From positions 1 through 64,000 of the forward strand of contig JAFQEM010000007.1 of assembly GCA_017399035.1 (NCBI GenBank): a DNA stretch of 64,000 nt, read 5' to 3'. Origin of the DNA: Clostridia bacterium. Lineage in GTDB: Bacteria; Bacillota; Clostridia; Christensenellales; Borkfalkiaceae. Below, one piece after another: positions 41,930 to 52,250 of the stretch (position 1 is its first letter; each line of letters opens with the position of its first letter). The position numbers and the translations under genes were made by a program. A model generated the notes under the pieces. That model was not told the DNA's origin. It worked only from the letters and a program-made list of their open reading frames with translations, and ran no database searches.

Positions 41930-42640
41930 TTATCGTTTAATCAAGTCAAACACTACTTCTTTTGCAAGTATAAGCCCCGCTGTTGCAGGCACGAAAATCA
42001 TACTTGGCGGAACGGTTTTTCCCGTTGGCGTTTTATCTGTTAATGCGACACCTAAACTTTCAAACCTCTCTTCAGAATATACAACTTTTACCCCAAATAT
42101 CCCTCTATTTTTTAGTTCTCGACGCATAACCCTTGCAAGCGGACAACCGCTAGTTTTTGAAACGTCGCTAACCTTAAGCATAGTTGGGTCGGTTTTTCCA
42201 CCCGTTCCCATACACGAAATTACTGGTACGTTTGCGTTTTTTGCGCGCATTATAATTTCTATCTTTGCGCTGACCGTGTCAACCGCATCTATTATATAAT
42301 CAAATTTAGAAAGGTCAAACTCGTTTGCGTTTTCGGGCAGATAAAAAACCTTATAACCTGAAAAATTAAGTTTGGGATTGATTGATAAAAGGCGGTCTTT
42401 CATAACCGCCACTTTATCTTGACCAAGTGCGTTTACCGTTGCTATAATTTGTCTATTCAAATTACTTTCAGCAACAACGTCGTTATCGAACACGGTAATA
42501 TTGCCCACGCCACTTCTTGCCAAAGCCTCTGTTGCGTAGCCACCCACACCGCCGATACCAAAAACGGCAACGCTTGAATTTTTTAGTTTTTTTAGATTTT
42601 CTTCTCCCAAAAGAAGTTCTACCCTGTCAAATGCGCTCAT
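41930..42640 (-). CDS. tcdA: tRNA threonylcarbamoyladenosine dehydratase
   Basis: E1-like enzyme that cyclises the t6A37 modification of tRNA to ct6A, using ATP. It has 236 residues. The adenylation P-loop is GIGGVGGYATEALARSGVG, with DNDVVAESNLNRQ and DAVDTVSAKIEII. The CMGTGGKTDP segment and KTSGCPLARVMRRELKNRG are typical for TcdA/CsdL. The start overlaps the asnA stop by one base. Confidence 0.9.
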   Translation of the reverse strand: MSAFDRVELLLGEENLKKLKNSSVAVFGIGGVGGYATEALARSGVGNITVFDNDVVAESNLNRQIIATVNALGQDKVAVMKDRLLSINPKLNFSGYKVFYLPENANEFDLSKFDYIIDAVDTVSAKIEIIMRAKNANVPVISCMGTGGKTDPTMLKVSDVSKTSGCPLARVMRRELKNRGIFGVKVVYSEERFESLGVALTDKTPTGKTVPPSMIFVPATAGLILAKEVVFDLIKR

Positions 42641-43626
42641 TATAAAAGGTTAATCCCTTTTTTAGCGTTTTCTAAAAGACACTCTTCAGACCATACCGAC
42701 GATTGAACTTCGCCTATATGAGCCTTGTTTAGGAAGAACATACATAGCCTTGACTGACCTATTCCACCACCGATTGTAAGCGGAAGTTCTTCGTTTATAA
42801 CCGCCTTGCAATAGGGGTTTTCAAGTTTATGTAACTCGCCTCTTTTCTTGAGTTGCTTTTTCAAACTTTGACCGTCAACTCTTATACCCATAGACGATAT
42901 TTCCATTGCGATACCCAAAACATCGTACCACAAAATAAGGTCGCCGTTTAGTTTCCAGTCGTCGTAGTCTGCCGCCCTACCGTCGTGGGGCTTACCGTCG
43001 GATAAGTCCCAACCGATTTGATAGATAAACACTGCGCCGTATTTTTTTGCAACGGCACTTTCTCTTTCCTTTCTTGTAAGTTTAGGATATTCACTTTCTA
43101 ACTCTTTGGTAGAAACGAAAGTTATTTCGTCAGGTAAAGAGTGCGTGAGCGCAGGATATTTTTTATTTACTGCAACACTCAACTTTTTGAGCGTTTTATA
43201 GATAGTTTTAACGGTCTTTTTAAGATAAGAGAGCCTACGTTCTTGTTTGGTTATAATTTTTTCCCAGTCCCACTGGTCAACGTAAACCGAGTGGATTTCG
43301 TCTAAATCGTCTTCGTCGCGACGAATAGCGTTCATATCGGCATAAAGCCCAGATTCGGGTTCAAAACCGTATTTTGCGAGCGCCATTCTCTTCCATTTAG
43401 CAAGCGACTGAACGATTTCAACTTCTTTTTTCAAAGTTAAAATGTCAAATCTGACTGCTCGCTCATATCCGTTAAGGTTGTCGTTAAGACCCGATTCAGG
43501 TTGCACGAAAAGTGGCGCAGAAACCCTCGTGAGTTTTAGTGCCTTTGCAAGTTCTCTCTCAAAAGTGTCTTTAATGAACTTAATTGCAATCTCTGTTTCA
43601 ATCAGATTGAGCGTAGATTTATACAT
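42640..43626 (-). CDS. asnA: Aspartate-ammonia ligase
   Basis: Makes asparagine from aspartate and ammonia with ATP, using a class II aaRS-like fold. It has 328 residues, the normal length. Landmarks are SAPLFVQPESGLNDNLNGYERAV-type N-terminus, LAKWKRMAL, YADMNAIRRDEDDLDEIHSVYVDQWDWEK-type core, and GGGIGQSRLCMFFL near the end. It follows glyA by one base and overlaps tcdA, so it is part of one transcript. Confidence 0.95.
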   Translation of the reverse strand: MYKSTLNLIETEIAIKFIKDTFERELAKALKLTRVSAPLFVQPESGLNDNLNGYERAVRFDILTLKKEVEIVQSLAKWKRMALAKYGFEPESGLYADMNAIRRDEDDLDEIHSVYVDQWDWEKIITKQERRLSYLKKTVKTIYKTLKKLSVAVNKKYPALTHSLPDEITFVSTKELESEYPKLTRKERESAVAKKYGAVFIYQIGWDLSDGKPHDGRAADYDDWKLNGDLILWYDVLGIAMEISSMGIRVDGQSLKKQLKKRGELHKLENPYCKAVINEELPLTIGGGIGQSRLCMFFLNKAHIGEVQSSVWSEECLLENAKKGINLL

Positions 43627-43627
43627 T

Positions 43628-44878
43628 TTATTTTATTACTCCTTCGTAAAGCGGATATTTTTCAATAAGTTTTTTAACTTCCGCGCGAACGTAATCGAAA
43701 GCCTCTTCTTTCTTCAAGATAATTTCTGTAATAAGTTCGGCAATCTTTTCGCAGTCGTCTTCTTTGAAACCACGGCTAGTTACGCTAGGTGTTCCGATAC
43801 GAACGCCACTTGTAACAAACGGTTTTTGTTTATCAAACGGAATTGCGTTTTTGTTAAGCGTAATATTAACTTCATCAAGAAGATGTTCAAGTTCTTTACC
43901 CGTGATGTCTTTATCAGAAAGGTCAAGCAACATCAAGTGGTTATCAGTTCCACCTGAAACGAGATTTACGCCAAGTTCCAAGAACTTTTCGCTCATAGCC
44001 TTTGCGTTCTTCAAAATTTGTTCTTGATAAGCCTTAAATTCAGGCTTTAAAGCCTCGCCAAACGCTGCTGCCTTTGCAGCAATTATGTGCATAAGCGGAC
44101 CGCCTTGAGTTCCGGGGAACACTGCCTTATCAATGATTTTTGCATATTCTTCTTTACACAAAATCATACCGCCTCTAGGCCCTCTTAAAGTCTTGTGAGT
44201 GGTCGTAGTAACAAAGTCTGCGTAAGGTACGGGGCTGGGGTGCAAACCAGTTGCAACCAAACCTGCGATATGCGCAATGTCCACCATCATATAGCAACCT
44301 GCTTTATCGCAAATTTCTCTAATTCTCTTGAAGTCTAAAATTCTAGGATATGCGCTTGCGCCACATACGAAAATTTTAGGCATAACTTCTAAAACTTGCT
44401 TTTCAAGGTCGTCGTAATCAATAGCGCCCGTTTCTTCTTTAACGCCGTAACCAACAGACTTAAAATATTTACCAGAAACGGTAACGGGGCTACCGTGAGT
44501 TAAATGCCCGCCGTGCGCAAGGCTCATACCCATAATGGTATCGCCCGGTTGCAATACTGCAAAGTAAACTGCAAAGTTTGCGTTTGCGCCACTGTGAGGT
44601 TGAACGTTTGCGTGGTCTGCGCCGAAAAGTTTTTTAGCGCGTTCGATAGCGAGCGTTTCAACTATATCAACGTATTGACATCCGCCGTAATATCTATGTT
44701 CAGGGTAACCTTCTGCATACTTATTAGTAAGCATACTTCCCGCTGCAATCATAACGTTTTCAGAAACAAAATTTTCACTTGCGATAAGTTCGATATTGTT
44801 TCTTTGTCTCATAAGTTCTTTTTGCAAACCTTCGTAAAGTTCAGGGTCAGCAAGTTTGATAGAAGTTAAATCAATCAT
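43628..44878 (-). CDS. glyA: Serine hydroxymethyltransferase
   Basis: PLP enzyme converting serine and tetrahydrofolate to glycine and methylene-THF, 416 residues. Landmarks are [34 protein letters not shown], and DIAHIAGL with the cofactor-binding Asp/His. The PLP lysine is in [14 protein letters not shown] near residue 227. [14 protein letters not shown] lies near the C-terminus. The gene sits between trxA and asnA. Confidence 0.97.
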   Translation of the reverse strand: MIDLTSIKLADPELYEGLQKELMRQRNNIELIASENFVSENVMIAAGSMLTNKYAEGYPEHRYYGGCQYVDIVETLAIERAKKLFGADHANVQPHSGANANFAVYFAVLQPGDTIMGMSLAHGGHLTHGSPVTVSGKYFKSVGYGVKEETGAIDYDDLEKQVLEVMPKIFVCGASAYPRILDFKRIREICDKAGCYMMVDIAHIAGLVATGLHPSPVPYADFVTTTTHKTLRGPRGGMILCKEEYAKIIDKAVFPGTQGGPLMHIIAAKAAAFGEALKPEFKAYQEQILKNAKAMSEKFLELGVNLVSGGTDNHLMLLDLSDKDITGKELEHLLDEVNITLNKNAIPFDKQKPFVTSGVRIGTPSVTSRGFKEDDCEKIAELITEIILKKEEAFDYVRAEVKKLIEKYPLYEGVIK

Positions 44879-44928
44879 TTTATTTTCTCCTTTGGTTATT
44901 TTCTAAATTTAAGTTATATTTTTTTAAT

Positions 44929-45255
44929 TTATAAATATTTGATTAGCATTTCCGAAAGATTTGCCTTTGTGGAAAGCCCAACAGATTTTTCTTTAAGTTC
45001 ACCGTCTTTAAAAACTGCTAGCGTGGGGATTGATTGAACGCCGTATCTTGACGCAAGTTCACCACACTGGTCAACGTCAACTTTAACTACGGTTACTTTG
45101 TCGCCTATTTCACTTGCAAATTCGTGAAGGATAGGCGCTTGCATTTTGCAAGGTCCGCACCATACGGCAAAAAAGTCAACTAATACGGGTTTATCCGATT
45201 TAATTATACCGTCAAATTCCTCTGTGCTTAAAATTTCTATTACTTGGTTATTCAT
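44929..45255 (-). CDS. trxA: Thioredoxin
   Basis: Cytoplasmic dithiol oxidoreductase, 108 residues, with the redox motif WCGPCKMQ at about 32-39, the preceding VDFFAVWC strand, KVDVDQCGELASRYGV, and the cis-Pro loop SIPTLAVF. The start overlaps the RseC-family gene by eight bases. The pairing may be functional, because both concern thiol or Fe-S redox, but that is inference. Confidence 0.95.
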   Translation of the reverse strand: MNNQVIEILSTEEFDGIIKSDKPVLVDFFAVWCGPCKMQAPILHEFASEIGDKVTVVKVDVDQCGELASRYGVQSIPTLAVFKDGELKEKSVGLSTKANLSEMLIKYL

Positions 45256-45670
45256 CTTTTTCTCCTTTTTCTATAACGGCGGTTATTTGTGGGCTAAAAT
45301 TTATCGAATTTTTGAGCCTTTTGTCGATAACCGCTAGAATAGTATACCACAAAATTACAAAAATTACACTTAAAATGAGTAGCCATATTTCCTTTTTAAT
45401 AAAAATATACGTTATAACGGCAGATAAACCTATCAAAATTAGCGGAATTAAAAAGACTAAAATCGCTCCAAGCAGTTTCCCGTCTTTGACCGTTTCTATT
45501 TCCACTAAATCCCCAACCTGCGCGTTCAACTTGTTTTTTGCCCTAAAATCAATGCTTGAGGCGTTTTTTGGAAAAAGGCACATTCCGCATTTACTACACT
45601 CGTCTCGCTTGTCCACCTTTACCATTGCGTGCTTTCCGTCTAGACTAGTTACAATTCCTCTTTCTTTCAT
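45248..45670 (-). CDS. RseC/SoxR-reducing-system family membrane protein
   Basis: A 140-residue protein of the RseC/MucC family. An N-terminal cytoplasmic part has the Cys cluster CSKCGMCLFP near residues 20-30. Two membrane spans follow at about 68-88 and 95-115. Relatives take part in reducing SoxR with Rnf-like (Rsx) complexes or modulate sigma-E. Here a complete Rnf is encoded in the same window, but there is no SoxR, so the partner is unknown. Confidence 0.8.
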   Translation of the reverse strand: MKERGIVTSLDGKHAMVKVDKRDECSKCGMCLFPKNASSIDFRAKNKLNAQVGDLVEIETVKDGKLLGAILVFLIPLILIGLSAVITYIFIKKEIWLLILSVIFVILWYTILAVIDKRLKNSINFSPQITAVIEKGEKDE

Positions 45671-46924
45671 TTAATTATTACTCAAAAAATCTTTTATGTC
45701 GCTAAACTTAACAAAACTTTCGCTTCCGTCTGCCATTTTTTTAATCTTCACAGCACCTTCTGCAAGTTCGTTTGAGCCTATAACCGCAACGTATTCCGCG
45801 CCGATTTTATCAGCGTATTTAAACTGCGCTTTAATTCCTCTACCCATATGGTCAAAATCACACAAAACGCCTTGAGCCCTTAAATTTGAAACTAGTTCAA
45901 ATACCTTTTCCGATTCACTCTCACCCATAGGGGCAAAATAAATTTTAACCTTGTTGGGGTTTTCAATTTCAACGCCCGTGTTTTCAAGCAACAATAAAAT
46001 TCTTTCAATGCCAACCGCAAAGCCTATACCAGGTGTATCAGTTCCGCCAAGTTCTTTAATAAGCCCGTCGTATCTTCCGCCACCGCAAACAGTTCCTTGC
46101 GCGCCTATATTTTCCGACACGAATTCAAAAACAGTTCTAGTGTAATAGTCAAGTCCTCTAACGATATTTGGGTTGATTTTATATTCAACGCCTGCAATAT
46201 CTAAAAGTTTTTTAACCTTTTCAAGATGCGCTGAACAATCTTGGCAAATATAATCTAAAATCTTGGGCGCGTTCTTGGTAATTTCTTTACAATCGTCGTT
46301 CTTGCAATCGAGAATACGCAAGGGGTTTTTATTTAGCCTATCTTTACACAACGGACAAAGCGCGTCTAAATTTTGATTTAGATATTCTTTAAGCGCGTTT
46401 TCATAATTCTTTCTGCACTCTTTACAACCTATACTGTTTATGTAAAGGCTTACGTTTTTAATGCCTACGTTTTCTAAAAACGTTTTTGCTAAAAGAATTG
46501 TTTCGGCGTCAATATCTGCAGAATAAGAACCTAAAAATTCCACACCGAATTGATGAAATTCTCTCAATCTTCCCGCTTGTGGTCTTTCGTATCTAAAGCA
46601 AGGTGTCAAATAGAAAAATTTTGCAGGAAGAGCAGAATTTGCAAGCCCGTTCTCTACGAACGCGCGGGCAATACCTGCCGTGCCTTCAGGCTTTAGAGTT
46701 ATACTTCTGTTACCCTTATCTAAAAAGGTATACATCTCTTTATTTACGATATCCGTAGTTTCGCCCACGCCACGCAAAAAAACTTCGGTATGTTCAAAAG
46801 TTGGCGTTCTTATTTCTGACGCACCAAAAATGCGCGCCGTTTCTCTTGCAATCTTTTCAACGTATTGCCACTTATAACTTTCTTGAGGTAAAATATCTTT
46901 AGTTCCCTTTGGTACGTTTATCAT
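45671..46924 (-). CDS. hisS: Histidyl-tRNA synthetase
   Basis: Charges tRNA-His, class II aaRS with 417 residues. Motif 1 lies near IRTPTFEHTEVFLRGVGE, motif 2 is FRYERPQAGRLREFHQFGVE, and the histidine-A motif is GLDYYTRTVFEF. Motif 3 is GIGFAVGIERILL, followed by the anticodon-binding domain. A CKECRKNY/CPLCKDRL/CQDC Cys-rich insertion at about 165-225 is present, as in many Firmicutes enzymes. It follows hslU by 12 bases. Confidence 0.97.
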   Translation of the reverse strand: MINVPKGTKDILPQESYKWQYVEKIARETARIFGASEIRTPTFEHTEVFLRGVGETTDIVNKEMYTFLDKGNRSITLKPEGTAGIARAFVENGLANSALPAKFFYLTPCFRYERPQAGRLREFHQFGVEFLGSYSADIDAETILLAKTFLENVGIKNVSLYINSIGCKECRKNYENALKEYLNQNLDALCPLCKDRLNKNPLRILDCKNDDCKEITKNAPKILDYICQDCSAHLEKVKKLLDIAGVEYKINPNIVRGLDYYTRTVFEFVSENIGAQGTVCGGGRYDGLIKELGGTDTPGIGFAVGIERILLLLENTGVEIENPNKVKIYFAPMGESESEKVFELVSNLRAQGVLCDFDHMGRGIKAQFKYADKIGAEYVAVIGSNELAEGAVKIKKMADGSESFVKFSDIKDFLSNN

Positions 46925-46936
46925 AAAAGCCTTTCC

Positions 46937-48244
46937 TTAAAGAATATATTTTTTCAAATCTTTAGTTTTGGTGTCGCCACCGAGTTTATTAACAACGTAA
47001 GCGCTGTCAATAACAACTTCTTTTTCGTCATCACCGCACGCCTCGTAAGATATCTCTTCAATAAGATTTTCCATAACCGTATGCAATCTTCTTGCGCCTA
47101 TATCTTCACGAGTTGCGTTCATATCTTCTGCAATTCTAGCAATTTCTGCTATGGCGTCTTCAGTAAACTTTAAGTCTACGCCGTCAACTTTCAAAAGGGT
47201 TGCGTATTGCAAAGTTATTGCGTTTCTAGGCGTGGTTAAAATTTCAATAAAATCTTGTTTAGTAAGACTTTGTAATTCCACCAAAATAGGAAATCTTCCC
47301 TGAAGTTCAGGGATAAGGTCGCTTACCTTTGAAACGTGGAACGCGCCCGCTGCAATAAATAAAATATAATCGGTTTTTATTGCGCCGTATTTGGTCATTA
47401 CGGTAGAACCTTCAACTATAGGCAAAATATCACGTTGAACGCCCTCTCTTGAAACGTCTTGTCCACCGCCTTTATTGCCCTTTGCTGCAATTTTATCAAT
47501 TTCGTCAATAAAGATTATACCTTCGTTTTCCGCACGACGTATTGCCTCTTCGTTGACAGAATCGTTATCTATAAGTTTATCAGCCTCTTCTTGCAACAAA
47601 ATCTTTCTTGCCTCTTTAACCGAAAGTTTGCGTTTTTTTCTCCTTTTTGGCATCATATCGCCAAAAATACTACCGATTGATATTTCCGCGCCACCAGGAA
47701 CAAGTTCCATAGGCTTGGGATTATCTGCAATATCAACCTCTATAACTTCGTTATCGTAATAGCCTTTCTTTAACCCTTCGGCAATATTTTTTTCAAATAT
47801 ATCTTGTGGGGTTTCACCTTTATCTAAACGGCGAACTTCAGCTATAATTTTAACGAGTTTTGCATCTACTACGCTACCTGCCTTTTCGGTAACCTTGTTA
47901 AATCTTTCTTGTTTAACAAGCCTTACTGAACACTCAACCAAATCTCTTATCATAGATTCAACGTCTCTACCAACGTAACCTACTTCAGTATATTTGGTTG
48001 CCTCAACTTTAACGAAAGGCGCGCCTACTAGTTTTGCAAGTCTTCTTGCTATTTCCGTTTTACCAACGCCCGTTGGACCTTTCATTATAATATTCTTTGG
48101 CGTAATTTCTTCCATTTCAGACGCAGTTAGCATACTTCTTCTATACCTATTGCGAAGAGCGATTGCAACCGCCTTTTTTGCGCCTGCTTGTCCGATAATA
48201 TATTTATCTAATTCAGCCACTATTTGCTTGGGACTTAAATTCAT
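46937..48244 (-). CDS. hslU: HslU/ClpY ATPase of the HslUV protease
   Basis: AAA+ unfoldase that feeds the HslV chamber, 435 residues. Walker A is GPTGVGKTEIARRLAK at about 53-68, the pore motif is GYVGRD, Walker B is GIIFIDEIDKIA at about 245, and the sensor region follows LQGRFPILVEL. The I-domain insertion lies between (about 100-230). It comes 13 bases after hslV, with which it forms the complex. The order trmFO-hslV-hslU is as in Bacillus, but xerC and codY are absent. Confidence 0.97.
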   Translation of the reverse strand: MNLSPKQIVAELDKYIIGQAGAKKAVAIALRNRYRRSMLTASEMEEITPKNIIMKGPTGVGKTEIARRLAKLVGAPFVKVEATKYTEVGYVGRDVESMIRDLVECSVRLVKQERFNKVTEKAGSVVDAKLVKIIAEVRRLDKGETPQDIFEKNIAEGLKKGYYDNEVIEVDIADNPKPMELVPGGAEISIGSIFGDMMPKRRKKRKLSVKEARKILLQEEADKLIDNDSVNEEAIRRAENEGIIFIDEIDKIAAKGNKGGGQDVSREGVQRDILPIVEGSTVMTKYGAIKTDYILFIAAGAFHVSKVSDLIPELQGRFPILVELQSLTKQDFIEILTTPRNAITLQYATLLKVDGVDLKFTEDAIAEIARIAEDMNATREDIGARRLHTVMENLIEEISYEACGDDEKEVVIDSAYVVNKLGGDTKTKDLKKYIL

Positions 48245-48257
48245 CTTTCACCCTCCC

Positions 48258-48791
48258 TTATAACACTTCACAAGTGATATTGTCGTTTGTAAATACGCAA
48301 ATTTCGCTTGCAATCTTCAAGGATTTTTTAACAATTTCTTCAGCGGAATAATCCGTTTCTTGACGCAACGCACGAGCCGCCGCCAAAGCGTAGTTTCCAC
48401 CGCTACCGATTGCGCAAACGCCACCGTCTGGTTCAATTACTTCGCCCGTACCTGAAACGATAAGTAAAGTGTCTTTATCGGCAGTTATCATCATTGCCTC
48501 TAACTTTCTTGCCTTGTCGCTACGCCAAAGTTCTGCAAGTTCAACCGCGCTACGCATAAGATTTCCCGAATATTTATTGAGCATCTCTTCAAAGCGTTCA
48601 GATAAGGTAAATGCGTCTGATACAGAACCTGCAAAACCCAAAATAACCTTGCCGTCGTAAATACGGCGAACTTTTACTGCATTATTTTTAAATATAACCG
48701 ACTGGGAAAGAGTTACTTGCCCGTCGCCTGCGATTGCCGTTTTGCCGTCTTTTTTGACTGCGCAAATGGTTGTTCCCATAAATTGATTCAT
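48258..48791 (-). CDS. hslV: HslV/ClpQ peptidase subunit
   Basis: N-terminal-nucleophile threonine (or serine) peptidase that forms the double hexamer of HslUV, 177 residues. The predicted mature end is at the TT in MGTTICAV, so the first five or six residues would be removed. Conserved blocks are [24 protein letters not shown] and [16 protein letters not shown]. It overlaps trmFO by four bases (ATGA). Confidence 0.95.
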   Translation of the reverse strand: MNQFMGTTICAVKKDGKTAIAGDGQVTLSQSVIFKNNAVKVRRIYDGKVILGFAGSVSDAFTLSERFEEMLNKYSGNLMRSAVELAELWRSDKARKLEAMMITADKDTLLIVSGTGEVIEPDGGVCAIGSGGNYALAAARALRQETDYSAEEIVKKSLKIASEICVFTNDNITCEVL

Positions 48792-50095
48792 AAGTTGTTC
48801 TCCTTTATAAAATCGGAAATTTCTTTAAGACTTCTCTCTGCCTGTTCACGCTTTCTTTGTGCTTTATCTCTCACCACTCTGTTAAGGGGTGGAAGTATAC
48901 CAAAATTAGCGTTCATAGGTTGAAAATCTTTATTATCCGTAGTAATATATTTTGCAAGAGCGCCCAAAACGGTTTTTTCTGAAACAACGTTTATCGGCAA
49001 CCCTTTTAATTTTCTTTGTAAATAAATTGCGGTCATAAGTCCGCTTCCTGCACTTTCAACGTAACCCTCAACCCCAGTTATTTGACCTGCAAAATAAACT
49101 TTAGGGTGTTTTTTGAGAGAATAATCTTCATTTAGAACTTGCGGGGAATTTATAAAAGTGTTTCTATGCATAACGCCGTATCTTAAATATTCAGCGTTTT
49201 TTAATGCGGGAATTAACGAAAAAACACGCTTTTGTTCACCCCAAGTTAGATTTGTTTGAAAGCCGACCATATTGTACATTCGCCCGTCAGCATCTTCTTT
49301 TCGCAGTTGCAAACAAGCGTAAGCCCATCTGCCTGTTTTTGGGTCGGTAAGCCCAACTGGCTTTAACGGCCCGAACCTTAAAGTATCCCTTCCGCGCGAC
49401 GCCATAACTTCAACCGGCATACAACCCTCAAATACCGCCGTATTTTCAAAACCGTGCAAGGTTGCGCGCTGTGCGTTTGTAAGTTCATCCATAAACTTTT
49501 CATATTCTTCCCTGTTCATAGGGCAGTTAATATGGTCGCCGTTACCCTTGTCGTATCTATCGCCAAAAAAGGCGTTTTCCATATCAATACTTTCAAAATC
49601 TATGATAGGCGCAGACGCGTCGAAAAAAGACAACCCGTCGCTAGCAAGTTCTTTAATTCTTTCTGAAAGGCAATCGGTAGTGAGCGGTCCGCTTGCTATT
49701 ACCGTATATTCGTCAACGTTTATATCCGTAACTTCTTGGTTTACAAACTCTATATTAGATTGCTCTTTTAATTTGTTAGTAATAAAAGCCGAAAACTTTT
49801 CTCTATCCACCGCCAACGCATTGCCCGCAGGAACTTTAGTGTTATCCGCCGCCTCTATTATAAGAGAACCTAAACGGCGCATTTCTTCTTTCAACAGTCC
49901 TGCTGCGTTACCGTAAACGTCGTTACTTTTAAGAGAGTTTGAACATACTAATTCAGCGTAATTTTCGCTGACGTGCGCGGGCGTAAATTTAGTTGGCTTA
50001 ATGTCGTATAATATTACCTTAACGCCGTTTTTTGCAAGTTGATAAGCAACTTCCGCGCCAGCAAGCCCACCACCTATAACTTTAACTTTTTGCAT
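48788..50095 (-). CDS. trmFO: Folate-dependent tRNA (uracil-54-C5) methyltransferase
   Basis: Flavoenzyme that makes T54 in tRNA using methylene-THF, 435 residues. The FAD-binding motif is [18 protein letters not shown] at the N-terminus. Other blocks are [32 protein letters not shown] and [15 protein letters not shown], with the C-terminal FAD motif [14 protein letters not shown]. The conserved Cys of CSNSLKS and CMPVEVMA are the catalytic candidates. It lies one base after topA. Confidence 0.96.
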   Translation of the reverse strand: MQKVKVIGGGLAGAEVAYQLAKNGVKVILYDIKPTKFTPAHVSENYAELVCSNSLKSNDVYGNAAGLLKEEMRRLGSLIIEAADNTKVPAGNALAVDREKFSAFITNKLKEQSNIEFVNQEVTDINVDEYTVIASGPLTTDCLSERIKELASDGLSFFDASAPIIDFESIDMENAFFGDRYDKGNGDHINCPMNREEYEKFMDELTNAQRATLHGFENTAVFEGCMPVEVMASRGRDTLRFGPLKPVGLTDPKTGRWAYACLQLRKEDADGRMYNMVGFQTNLTWGEQKRVFSLIPALKNAEYLRYGVMHRNTFINSPQVLNEDYSLKKHPKVYFAGQITGVEGYVESAGSGLMTAIYLQRKLKGLPINVVSEKTVLGALAKYITTDNKDFQPMNANFGILPPLNRVVRDKAQRKREQAERSLKEISDFIKENNL

Positions 50096-50096
50096 C

Positions 50097-52250
50097 TTAA
50101 CCGTTTTTACACTTCTTATTAGAACATTTTACTTCGCCGTCTTCGGTCATAATTGTATAATGTCCGCACAACTCGCATCTTTTGCCCGTGGGGATATCCC
50201 AACTCATAAACTTACAGTTAGGATAAGACGAACAACCGTAAAAAACCTTTCCGCCACGACTTGTCATTTTTTTAGTGGGTCTTCCACATTCGGGGCAAAC
50301 GCCAACGCTTTCAGTCATACTAACCGTATGCTTACACGACGGATAATTTGAACAAGCAAGGAACTTACCAAACTTACCCTCTCTTTCAACCATAATTGCA
50401 CCGCATTTAGCGCATATTTTATCGGTAGGAATAACTACTTTTTCGTTCACGGCTTTTATGTTTTGGCAGTCGGGATAATTTGAACAAGCGTAATAATTGC
50501 CGTATCTACCGCTGTTTATTATCATTTTTGCACCGCATTTATCACAAACCACGTCGGTAACTTTTGCGTCTTGAAGTTGTTTGTGGAAAGGCGCGTAAAA
50601 ATCTGCAATAAGTTTATGCCAGTCCTTTCCGCCCTCGCCTATATCGTCAAGGTCGTCTTCCATCTTTGCCGTAAAAGAAATGTCCATAATATCGGGGAAA
50701 TATTTAACCAAAAAGTCTATCAAATCGTAACTTATATCGTTAGGCACAAGATATTTTTTCTCTTTTCTAACGTACTCACGCTTTTTATCAGATAATTTTG
50801 CCATAATGGTTGCGTAAGTTGACGGTCTACCTATACCCTTATCTTCCATACTCTTAATAAGCGTTGCCTCGGTATAGCGAATAGGGGGTTTTGTGAACTT
50901 TTGTTCTTTGATAAGTTTCAAAAGATTTAATTCTTCGCCGTCTACAAGTGCGGGAAGAAGAGCGTCGCCACTATCTTCGTCCTCTTCTTTTTTAGTGTCG
51001 TCATATACGGCAAGATAACCCTTAAATAAAAGAGTTTTTCCGCTAGTTTTTAAAACGTAATCGTTTGCGCCCACGTCAACGGCAACGCTATCGTATTTAG
51101 CCTCTGCCATTTGCGACGCAACGTAACGGTCGTATATGAGTTTATAAAGTTTATATTGATTTTTGTCTAAAATATCTTGAACGCTTTCGGGCGTGCGATT
51201 CACGTCAATAGGTCTAATTGCTTCGTGCGCGTCTTGAGCGTCTTTTTTAGAACGGTAAAAGTTGGGTTTTTCTGGTAAATATTCTACGCCGTAAGTTTTG
51301 CCGATATAATCTAACGCGCTCTTTTGCGCCTCTGCTGAAATACGAACGGAGTCCGTTCTCATATAAGTTATAAGCGCAACGTGTCCTCTAGGCGTTTCAA
51401 CACCTTCGTAAAGTCTTTGCGCAATCTGCATAACTTGAGGCGCTGTTAAATTAAGCCTTATTGAACCGTCTTGTTGCAAAGTACTTGTAATATACGGTGC
51501 AGGGGCGTGTTTTTTCATTACCGCGCGCTTTACGCTCTTTACGTAAAATTTAGCGCTTTTAAGTTCGTTTTCAACAGCCGTTGCCTCTTCCGCATTAGAC
51601 GGCTTATATTTTTTATCGCCTTTTTCAACAAGCAAAACTTTAAAATTGCTCTTTCCGTCAGGCTTAACGTCTGCTTTTAAGTTCCAGTATTCTTGTGGCT
51701 TAAAAGAAGTTATTTCCCTCTCTCTGTCAACTACCATTTTAAGCGCAACCGATTGCACTCTGCCCGCAGAAAGGTTATCGTTTAACCTTGAACTTGCCGC
51801 AGGGGATATGCTGTAACCCACTATACGGTCAAGCACACGCCTTGCCTGTTGAGCGTCAACCAAGTTTTTATCAATTTTTCTTGGGTTTGCCAAAGCCTTT
51901 TTAACCGCTTTTTCAGAAATTTCGTTAAACTCTATTCTGTTTGCGTCGTTTTGGTCAAGCCCTAAAACTTCTGCCAAGTGCCAAGATATTGCCTCACCTT
52001 CTCTATCAGGGTCGGTTGCAAGATAAACTTTATCTGCTTTTTTTGCAGCGTTTTCTAAACGTTTTATATCTTGCTTTTTTTCAGGGGCAATTACGTAGTG
52101 CGGTTCAAAAGTGCTACCTATTCTTACGCCCATATAGTTTGACGGTAAGTCTCTAACATGCCCTTTAGATGCGTCTACTTTATAATCCCCTTTCAAAAAT
52201 TTTTCAATCGTTTTTGCCTTGTGGGGCGATTCCACTATTATAAGTTGCAT
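50097..52250 (-). CDS. topA: DNA topoisomerase I
   Basis: Type IA topoisomerase relaxing negative supercoils, 717 residues. A Toprim domain at the N-terminus (LIIVESPHKAKTI, LATDPDREGEAISWH) is followed by the catalytic Tyr in ALITYMRTDSVR near residue 305. The C-terminus carries four Cys4 zinc-ribbon units (CDKCGAKM, CAKCGAIM, CPECGRPT, CELCGHYT) at about 560-715. It follows dprA directly, a conserved Firmicutes pairing. Confidence 0.97.
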   Translation of the reverse strand: MQLIIVESPHKAKTIEKFLKGDYKVDASKGHVRDLPSNYMGVRIGSTFEPHYVIAPEKKQDIKRLENAAKKADKVYLATDPDREGEAISWHLAEVLGLDQNDANRIEFNEISEKAVKKALANPRKIDKNLVDAQQARRVLDRIVGYSISPAASSRLNDNLSAGRVQSVALKMVVDREREITSFKPQEYWNLKADVKPDGKSNFKVLLVEKGDKKYKPSNAEEATAVENELKSAKFYVKSVKRAVMKKHAPAPYITSTLQQDGSIRLNLTAPQVMQIAQRLYEGVETPRGHVALITYMRTDSVRISAEAQKSALDYIGKTYGVEYLPEKPNFYRSKKDAQDAHEAIRPIDVNRTPESVQDILDKNQYKLYKLIYDRYVASQMAEAKYDSVAVDVGANDYVLKTSGKTLLFKGYLAVYDDTKKEEDEDSGDALLPALVDGEELNLLKLIKEQKFTKPPIRYTEATLIKSMEDKGIGRPSTYATIMAKLSDKKREYVRKEKKYLVPNDISYDLIDFLVKYFPDIMDISFTAKMEDDLDDIGEGGKDWHKLIADFYAPFHKQLQDAKVTDVVCDKCGAKMIINSGRYGNYYACSNYPDCQNIKAVNEKVVIPTDKICAKCGAIMVEREGKFGKFLACSNYPSCKHTVSMTESVGVCPECGRPTKKMTSRGGKVFYGCSSYPNCKFMSWDIPTGKRCELCGHYTIMTEDGEVKCSNKKCKNG